From the NCBI RefSeq assembly GCF_051622035.1, contig NC_135365.1, positions 2,842,501-2,906,500 on the forward strand: 64,000 nt of DNA. The letters run 5' to 3'. A model generated the notes under the pieces. The model had not been told where the DNA came from, did not search any database, and saw only the letters and a list, made by a program, of their open reading frames with translations. Position numbers and translations under genes: made by a program. Below, one piece after another: positions 25,980 to 36,900 of the stretch. Position 1 is the first letter of the stretch. Each line of letters begins with the position of its first letter. Source of the DNA: Arctopsyche grandis. Lineage: Eukaryota; Arthropoda; Insecta; Trichoptera; Hydropsychidae.

Positions 25980-28900
25980 TTGTAACCCAAATATTAATCT
26001 CTTCGTTATTTCATAAACAGTATACTAACACTGTGTAGTTTTGATCTATTTCCCATCTGGGGTAGGATGACACGGGTAAAACGCATATGCTGTCCTTTTC
26101 ACCCCATTTTAACCAATAGCATTTCGCACGTACAATTTTCTACTGTCTGCACGAAATTCTATTGGTCCAGAGGCAGTGAAATAGAGAGCACGTATGTATG
26201 TTTTACCTAAGAGCCGGGCCACACCGTGCGACTTGTGAGCGACCTAGTTGAGGGCGATCAGACCAATGTATGCAGTTAGATGAGGCACGCCACACCCGTC
26301 AACTTCTTTGTCGCTCACATTTCCATACATTTTTTCTGGTCGACCGACAAAGTTGCACGGTGTGGCCCGGGTCTTAGTCTCTTCCTACAGCGGACGGATT
26401 ATACTAGCTTTTAATTTGAAAGTTATATGTATACTTTGTAATGTGCACGAGTTGACATCACAGTGGCTCGTGTACCTTTTTAGAAGAACTTATGCAGCCC
26501 TTGAGTTGACATTTTCCTCAAATTGTCTTGACTCACACTACTCTGTCTGCTACCTCAGACATAAGTATAAGTATACGCAGTGGCGGACTGGGACTGAAAT
26601 TAGTGCATGCCAGGAGTCAAAGGGGGCCCACCCAGGTTAAAAAAAATTGTACCCCCCCCCCCCCATATAACAACATTTTCTTCTTTCCACCAAGCTAAAA
26701 ATCAAGGGTAAAAAAATATAAAATTTTCAAAAATGGGAATAAACAAATTTAAGTACAAGAAAAATGGCAAAAGCAAAATAGATCCATAAATTACATTGTA
26801 TATTTCTTTTTAACCCTTGTCCTAGGTAAATAGAATGCATCATAAAAGAATGCGGCATAAAAGCGGCTTTAACTTTCGGTAGAAAACAATCAGGGACGTC
26901 ATTTCAGCTTTTTCTTCGGGGGGGGGGGCAGGCAAAGATTGGTCAAATTGAATTTTTTTTCAAAACATCTTTTCTATATCGGAATAAAAATGGAAAATAT
27001 TCTTTGCATACACCTTATTGAGTTATAAAATATGAAAAAAGTAAGCTTATTTTTGATAAACTAATTATAAAAAAATATTATATAAAAAGTGAAAAAGCGC
27101 CGCAGACGAAAATTTTTTTCCAAAAATCTTCACATGGTCAGCAAAAATCGACCATCAAACTGAGTCACTAAAAAACTATCAATTAACTTAATTTCTACCG
27201 ACTGTCTTTTCAATTTATCTATGTATATACATACATACATATGTACGTAATAACAATAGATAAAGTTTTGTGATCATGCGAAAATCGGGATTTTGGGGAG
27301 GGGGCCCCTATCCTATATTTCCATATACATGGATGTGTCTAGATTACAAATAGATTTTATATTCGGAAACTGTTTAAAATTGTGTATTTAAATCTTACTA
27401 TATCGTCGAAGTATAATCAAATGTTATTTTGAAATTATGAAGTAAATTTAAATCGCTGGTTGATGATGAATCGTTCTATCAAAATTGTTTTAAGCAATTC
27501 AGTTTATATTATTCACGGAAATTTGTTTATTCTCATTTTTATTTCAGTGGGTAGTTGTTACATAGGTATTGGTATATACATGATATTGAGGTTAGAAATG
27601 GGCCCAGCAAAAGGGCCCACGCAAATGTTGAAACTTACATTTCGAGCCTAATAAAAAAAGTTAACCGATCCTTGGGCTGTTAAAGCATGTATTAGTTGTT
27701 TGTGTATATAGTAAGAAATTTTTTTTGTTGAAATACCCAAACTTTAGGTCCCAAAGTGCAATATCCTATAAATTTTTACACACGTGAAATAGTTAAAAAG
27801 TAATTTAATTTTACTGAGAGCCCATATTTTCTAACAGATAGTGGGGCCCACATGCCATCAGGCATGTTCGCTTGTATGGCCAGTCCGCCACTGAGTATAC
27901 GTACATACTTGTTACCCAAATATTAATCTCTTCGTTATTTCATAAACAGTATGCTAACACTAGTTTTGATCTAAACAAAAAATTAAATAAAAAAGTTAAA
28001 TTTGTGTATGCTGTAAAGTCAGTAAGTGTGAAAAACAACAGAAAAATGCGTTGTATTGACATAGGCATTGTATGTATGTAGATATGGGACTACTCGGAGC
28101 CAAAAACGAGCTCGTCATATTTGTATTTAAACAGCTGGATACATTTGGAGGTGAATTCTCGAATGTTGGTGTTGTCATCGTGTCGTCTTTCTCGTCGATG
28201 ATGACGAGGAGGAGGCTTCAGAAAGCCGGAGCCGTCGGTTGATGTTTTATTCCGGACGCAGCAGCGGCCGGTCCACCATCATGTTTACGATATTGACCAC
28301 AGAGCAAGGTTTGCTTTCCCGAAAAACTAGTTTGAGAGCATATTTGTATGCGGCCCGGCGGGCCGGCTCGCGGGGCAAGGCCCCCGCTGGGGCTTATCCG
28401 ACCCCACCGACACCCCTCCTCCTCCTCCTCCTCCTCCCCCTCCTCTTGTATTTCTAGCGAATTCCATTCAAATTCAGAAACCCACACTCCAATTGATGCC
28501 TCCATGTTCATAGCATCGATGGCCCTTTGACCTGCACGACTCCATATTTGGATTTGAACAACTAAACTACCAACTATAACACACTATATGTTACATATGT
28601 TGTTATAATATATGTTGTTGTTGTTTTTTTTTTAAATCTCCATACTTGTCCACGCGTTCGCCACATACCCACAAACAAACATACATCACGTCCGTTTTTT
28701 TATACATATTGTTAAGACCACTCCCCACTTAAATGTATTATATTAAAAACTGCGAACAATGGAACGGATTTTGAAAATACTGAAAATAAATAACGAAAAC
28801 GATACTGCTAACTGAAATTTGACTAAAATTTAAATTTCACCCATATACAGTGTACATATTTTTAGAATTTTGGCTTAGACTACTTTAAGACTCATCATCA

Positions 28901-30849
28901 TCATCATACCTGATTTGGTATACCTCTGCTGAGATATAATTGATTTAATATTAATATATATTTTTTTGATTTTTAATGCTTTTTATTATTACGAAATTAT
29001 GTTAACAATACATCTTATATCTATTTTAATAGCTACTCATCTACTGATCATTTTCTATTTTACAATTTAATTTAATTTGGTTGGTAATCATAGTATTATA
29101 TTATTCTAATGTTAATGTACAGCATAATAGGAAAAAGAGCTCAAAAACCTATTTACAACTGTATTTAATGAATATAATATATTGAAAATAGCCTTATTAA
29201 AATAAGTTATTAATTTTTATAAAATACAATATTTCATTCTGTTTTACTGTCGATATTTGACATTACTTTACATAACTTTTTTTTAATGATTTTGGACCCG
29301 GATCCGTCGGGTTTTGAAAACCCGGGTTTTCAGTAACCCTAGAGCACAGCAATAGTGCACATATAATATGTGCCAACTACAATGATAGAATTGCTGCTTA
29401 TCATAAAAGCAGCTGCTTTTTTCATTTGTTATTAATTTTTCATAGTAATTCTATAATAATATAGTGTGGATGTGTAGAGGGGTTTCCGACATCGGTGTTA
29501 AATACGCACCAGTAGTGGTAGAGGTAGTTTATTGTTCTTGATCCGTCGGCCTGCCGGTTCCGAATGAAGCACGGACTAATACCGTCTAATATTTATACCT
29601 CGGCGTGAGCACTCAACACAAAGAGATCATTGGTCGATAGACCGCGAGACCTTATTGGTTGTTGTATACGGCTCGTTGATACGCTGAGGCTTTTTTGACG
29701 CGAACGCGAGGTCAGGTGATTAGTGATGGTAAACCAACGGTCCATGAACACCAACTACCTAATCTCTACGTTGCAATAATAATATACACAGAAACATAAT
29801 GGATGTATTATCTATGTTCTTTGCATGGACAAGTATGTAGATTTCAAAAAATCAATATTACAATTATCAAAAGATCATAATCGTGGCGTGAACACTGACA
29901 AAAACTGACTGTGGTCGGCTGAGAGAGCGTGTGGGGATGGAGTGAGGGGGCAATGCACAAAGACAGCCATAAATAACACACTAAATATAGTGTAGATATA
30001 TACTTATATATGTGCATATAATATATACGAATTGATCGCAAGGGTTGTGCATGCTTAAACTGCTAGCGACAGTAGCCTTGGGTGTGGTTTATGTATCAAT
30101 TCCATTCCAAAACCACGTGTTGAAATATCAACGGGCGCAACACTGGTATAATTATATTAATAAATTTATTATTATAAGTAAATATTTTGAGATGGTTTCA
30201 ATGAAAAATAACATGAATGTTTTATTGTTTTAAAAAACCACAACCAAATCTATTTAAGAGATTTAGAATAGGAAGGTTGGATCTTATTCTTTAAATTTAT
30301 TAGATGGATTTCGCTTAGCTCTTATATGTATATGTATGTATATACGTTTTTATTGTATTATAAATTGAATTTACTGTTAAGTTTGATGACGTCACCAATA
30401 CTATCACCGAAATATAACCGTACAGTTATAAAAAATCAATGAATGTAATTTAAATTGACAAGGAAAAACTGTGAGAGAAATAAAAAGGTATCTGTAATTA
30501 AGGTACACTTTCATTTCCGGTCGACCCATTTTCATGGAACTTTTGTCTGCGAAACGTATCGATCCGTAGGAGTAAAAATCGTAGAACTGATTTTTTCATT
30601 ATCAAAAACTTTTATTTAGTTTGGCATGTATCTTTCGTACCTCTAGAGCTTTTTCAGTTGAGTCATTTAGGTTTGAGATGACGGCCGACGCTCTTTTTGA
30701 CAGTTGGATTAGGATATCCGCCATTAATTATAAAAAAATTGTTATAAAAACTGTCTGTTTATGCAGTGCTTAAATTACTGTAAATGTAAACATGTTATCG
30801 GTAAATGTAAACATGCTATACATATTACATATAATCTATAAAAGATAAA

Positions 30850-30925
<76 letters not shown>

Positions 30926-33900
30926 AAAATGAATGTATGTGTGTGTGTGTCTCGAATAGGCTCTTAAATCACTGAACCGATAACGATGGAACTTTCAGGA
31001 TTTGTTGTATGCATGTCCGGGAAGATTACTGTGAAAAAAAAACGGGAATGAGTGTCATTGTAACCCAATTTCAAATGTGTTCGCTGTCTGCGTTTTTCCG
31101 ACGAATGGGAACGAGAACGGAAACGGGAACGGGAATGGGAATGGGAATGGGAATGGGAATGGGAATGGGAATGGGAACGGGAATGGGAATGGGAACGGTA
31201 ACGGGAACGGGAACGGGAATTGCATGCATTATTGTGGCATTGCAAAGCATGCCGGGCTCAGCTAGTATGTACATATATATAAACAAATAGTTTCATAAAG
31301 TAAAATTTTAGAAAGCACAGATGCGATGCGGTGCAAACGATCGACAAGCGCCAGACAGACTGAACCACAGATTAACGACACGTGTACCTTATGCGTGCGC
31401 ACTGCTCGTACTTACACTAAGCGAAATCTACCCGAAGTCCCGACATACTTACCCTGTATACGTTCTGTGCTTCTGATACTTTAGTTCCGAATTTTGCCTT
31501 ATTAAACTCGCCAGAAAGATCCAACTCAATTTTAATAATTACCATTTTAATAATTGCATCTGTGCATATCGAAAGGTTACTCGTCATCTGATGTGCAATC
31601 TATCATTCGTGAAGTCGAGAATTGCGTTTAAAGCAGCCATCCAGTTAATCTGTGGTTCAGTCTGTCTGGCGCTTGTCGATCGTTTGCACCAAACCCCACA
31701 GATGATACACAGAAGGTTCTGAATTTCTATGTTTCTAAGAAAGCACAGTAGATACAGGCGATTATATACAGAATGGATTCATATAAATATAATTATATTG
31801 TGCTGACAATGTCATTTAAAGGGGTTCATTATTCCGAGCAATTATTATACAGCCTACATATAAATGTAAAATGTGGCTGCAATGAATAACAATCAAACTT
31901 ATGTAGATCACGATATTATGGGGCGTAAGGGAGTGAAACGACGGAATATTGTACACTCGACTGTTTAATATGACGGGCGGGAAGGAAGTAAAGCAGCGGC
32001 AAACCAACATGGCTGAGTTGGTATCAGTTCTCAGGAACCGAAACTTGACTATGTCGTAGAGCCGTTACAATTTTTACGTACCTCCTTTACGTTTCACTTA
32101 CGATTACAATTCAGGAAAAAGTTTATACTTAGCCATATTGCTCATTTTGGTCATCAATATATGTAAGTAAATGGAGCCTCCGCCATTACGATAGTGATAA
32201 AATATCGTATAAGAAGCATTTCAGGTCCGAAGATTTTTAATCTCGGTGACAGTTGGTAGTCATTAATTTTATACATAGATGGCGGTAGTAAAAAAAAATA
32301 TTGGTGTTTTTATTCAAAATAATTATATACCTGTAGAAGGTCTGCTTTATACAAATACATATATTGCATAAATATGTAATGTCACTATTACTTAGTTTGA
32401 AAATAAATAAATTAACTAGATAATATTAAATATTGAAAATACACATACATATATGTAGATATAAAATTAAAAATAATATTTTGTACATTTTAATTATGTA
32501 AAAATTTTAATGAATTATTTCAGACTAATGTGGGTCCTATTCTGGTGTCCATAAATCCTTACAATGATGTCGGCAACTCTTTGACTTTGAGGAGTGCCCG
32601 AGGAGGCACTCCGAGACCTCAACTGGCAAGGCTTGTTCATGAAGCTGTTCGTCAACAAGCCGACACCGGCTATCCTCAAGCTATTATTTTATCAGGTAAT
32701 TATTTCAATACAATAAATTCAACTCTGGAATAATTTGAATGTTTTATAATACATATATTGTAATTATTTATTAGGCACAAGTGGTTCTGGAAAAACCTAC
32801 GCATCTATGTTACTACTGAGGCAACTGTTTGATGTGGCTGGTGGAGGTCCAGAAACTGATGCCTTCAAGCATTTGGCAGCGGCTTTCACAGTTCTTCGAT
32901 CACTCGGATCGGCTAAAACGGCTTCAAATTCAGAGTCCAGTCGTATTGTAAGTGTGATGATTTGTAATTTTGTTTAAAACCTTAAAAAATGTTGTACTTA
33001 TGTGTGTTGTTTTCATTTCAGGGGCAATTCATTGAAGTTCAGGTGACCGACGGTGCACTTTATAGAACCAAGATACATTGCTACTTCTTAGATCAGACCC
33101 GAGTCATAAAACCCTTGCCCAATGAGAAAAACTATCACATATTTTATCAAATGCTTGCCGGATTAACGCATGAAGACCGAGTGAAGTTGAATTTGAATGG
33201 TTATAGTCCTCAGAATCTACGCTATTTGCAAATGGGAGACACCAGACAAAACGATTCTGAAGATAGTGCTAGGTTTGTTGGTTGATAACTTACAATTTGT
33301 TCGAAATTGGGTTCAAATATATAATGTTTTGTTGTTGTTTCAGGTTTCAAGCTTGGAAAGCTTGTCTAGGAGTTTTGGGTATACCTTTTTTAGACGTAGT
33401 GAGAGTTTTAGCAGCCGTGCTATTACTCGGAAACATTCAGTTCGTTGACGGGCATGGATTGGAAGTCGACATCAAAGGCGAATCTGAACTGAACGCTGTC
33501 GCCAATCTTTTAGGAGTCCCCGGTCCGTCTCTGTTCAGAGGTTTGACAACTAGGACTCACAATGCACGAGGACAGCTAGTGAAGTCAGTTTGCGATGCAA
33601 ACATGTCCAATATGACCAGAGATTCTCTGGCTAAAGCTCTGTACTGCAGAACAGTGGCGACGATAGTGAGACGAGCGAACAGTCTGAAACGTCTCGGATC
33701 AACACTCGGGACTCTGAGCTCAGACTCCAACGAGAGCGTCCACAATCAAGGAGAGGTAGCCAGCCAGCACGCTTCCACAGTCGGAGGCAATGCTGGTTCC
33801 AAATCCATGACAGCTTTGAACAATGCCGTGCGACATGCCACAGATGGATTCATCGGAATCTTGGACATGTTTGGATTTGAAGATCCCAAGCCGAGCCAAT

Positions 33901-36900
33901 TGGAGCACTTGTGCATAAACTTATGCGCTGAAACGATGCAGCACTTTTACAATACACACATTTTTAAATCTAGCATTGAGTCTTGTCGAGAGGAAGGGAT
34001 ACAATGTGATTTGGAAGTTGACTATGTTGATAACGTGCCGTGTATTGATTTGATCTCTTCTCTTCGTACCGGACTTTTGAGTATGCTTGATGTGGAATGT
34101 TCCATACGAGGTACAGCTGAATCGTACATTGCCAAAATGAAAGTGCAACACAAAGCCAACACGAGATTATTTGAGCCTAAACCTCTAGAGCCGAGATTGT
34201 TCGGCATACAACACTTTGCCGGGAAGGTTATATACGATGCCTCTGGATTTTTGGATACAAATAAAGACGTAGTGCCCGATGATCTGGTGGCTATATTTTA
34301 CAAACACACGTGTAACTTTGGATTTGCAACACACCTCTTCGGGAGTGAGCTCAAAGCTTTGTACTCATGTGAAACGGTTCCTAGAGGAGTCAGTTTTAGA
34401 ATATCTCCCACGTCTCACACTGACTTGCTGAACGGAGACGAGCCTGTTTCTACCCTCACCCAAGACTTCCACACGAGGTTAGACAACCTTCTGAGGACAT
34501 TAGTGCATGCGAGGCCTCATTTTGTCCGGTGTATACGGAGCAATCAATCAGAAACACCGATGAGATTCGACAGGGCTACAGCTATACGCCAAATAAGATC
34601 GTTACAAATTTTAGAAACGGTAAATCTGATGGCAGGTGGTTATCCGCACAGGATGAGGTTCAAAGCTTTCAATACCCGATATCGACTGTTGGCACCGTTC
34701 AGCCAATTAAGGAGGGTTGAAGAAAAGGCGACCGAGGATTGTCTCTTGATTCTGCAGCATGCCGTCAATTCGGCGTCAAAGCAAGAAGATATAGTAGTAT
34801 CTACGAACTATGCGTTGGGTAAAAGGCATATATTTTTAAGTGAAGGAATTCGGCAGCAGTTGGAGAAGATGAGGACGGACACGAGGCAAAGATCCGCCAC
34901 TATAATACAATCTACGTGGAGGGGGTGGCATCTGAGGAAAAGATTTGCTACTTTGAGGAAAGGTCAAGTGACTGGACGTGTGACAAACGGTAATGGAATT
35001 GTGGGGGCTATGTCAGGAGTGGCACCAGCCGTCACGGGGAGGACGGCAGCCATCACCAGCGCTCGTCCCAGACCTCAACCAATAGCCGGTACACCTCCAC
35101 CTGATCCCACAGATAAATGTGACACAAAGATGATACAGCAGACGTGTAATTTATTCGGATTGGACTTGGTAATTTAAATTTTCTTTAAGCGATTATAAAA
35201 ATCATTACAAAATGTTCTCCCATTTGAAGTGATCTTGTTAAAATATTTGAATCTTTTGAGCATTATATTTATTTATTTATTTTTACATACATATATACCA
35301 GGAAGACCTAACAGGTAAACCCTAATGCGCCTTTGTGACATAGTAGGTAGAAAGGATTTTTAGCCAATTTTTAATCGGGAACCGTTTCAACTCTGATAGG
35401 AAACGATCGACAAATATCCAAGTCTGACCAGCAGCATTACAGATAACTCGGAATAAATTCTTTTAAATCGAGGTCAACTCACGGAATCGAACCCGGCGAC
35501 CTCTCGGCGCTAGGCAAAAGCCCAACAACGGAGCCATGCTGCTGGCTATATGCTTTTGGTGCTCTAATCCCAAGATGTTCCTCTCAAGATTACAACACTA
35601 AATCTGACGAAAACTTTGGATTCAATCATAGATGTAGAATAACCTAGATATGCCATTACATACAAATTTCGTTGGAGATCTTGTCGCCACTAACTGAGGG
35701 GTGCGGAGGGTTTAACTAGCAGGGAAGTGGGGAAAAAAAGGAAGGAACGCAGTGGTCAGCAACCAGTTTATGTACACATGTACATGCACTGAAGTTTTAT
35801 TTTATTTATAACTTTATTTTATTGGACACTCCGCGTGACAGTAAACCAAACTAATAAATTCATATTAAGAAAAAAATATTTAGCTATACACACTATATTA
35901 AACTACAAATTTATGTTACTATAATAAAACCATCATTAACTATTACAATATTTAAACATTAGTAACTTCCACAAGGATCAATTTTAAAGCTGACACTTTA
36001 ATATTTAGTTCATTGTTTGTAGTTTTAAACTTAATATCGATTTCTGAATTTCCTTCAGTGCCAACAAGATATACCTGTGGCAGAGGTCGTCGACCGCTGT
36101 TCCATCAGTGCTTAGAACACTACATACATCGCGCCGATATATCATTATATGTTTAAATACTACTATAATTGAAGACATTATATATTAATTCTTACTTATG
36201 ATATGTGATACCATCCGCCTTTTTATGTTTTCTTGAGTAATTGTAATACAATTTCACTGAATACGTTGGCATTTTCGAATCAATTTCGAACGCCAATCAA
36301 TCTTCCGACTTAGAAGCTAACTAGGTACTGAGAGAGAGTGTGCATGCACTTTACTTTCCTTTGGGTTTACATGCACCAAAAGGGTGATCGGCTTAGAGCG
36401 TCAGGGCGTATCTATGTATTCTATATCTATGTCATCAGATGTATTCTTAACGACTCGAGACCCAAAGTCTTATTTTTTACTTTTACATACTCATTAGTTA
36501 GTCTTCACAGTTTTGGCGATCTTTCTTCCCTGAATGAGGAATATGTCTACAAAACTAAGGCAACAAACTTCCTTGATATGTTTATTCAATCTACTTGTAC
36601 TCAATTCTTGAATGGGAGAGCATTTTTTAACATCAATCAGATCAGAGCAAACCTCTACAGCAAAATATATCAATATTCTAATGAAATCTTCATTTTTCAG
36701 GAACGTCCACCACCCGTGCCTCCGAGCAGACCGTACACGGTAGCTGGCAGTCTAAAGTTAGGTTACCCGCAGACGAGATTGATGAAGTTGAACTTCCCAG
36801 ACCTGCCAGAGGGTAGTTGTGACTACGTCCTCCGCAAAGGAGACACGGTGATAGTGGTCGGTGCTTCACCCCGTCGAGGACATTTGATCGTCGAGCACAA

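Noticed and set aside
30964-31290. Four overlapping open frames encoding Gly-Met, Asn-Gly, Ser-His and Pro-Ile repeats
   Set aside because: They are all readings of a GGGAAY hexanucleotide repeat, which is open in every frame. There is no start context, splice signal or domain.
36338-36700. Extension of the last dachs exon upstream as a 220-codon protein
   Set aside because: The sequence before 36701 is AT-rich intron ending in CATTTTTCAG, and only the part after it has coding character and family fit.
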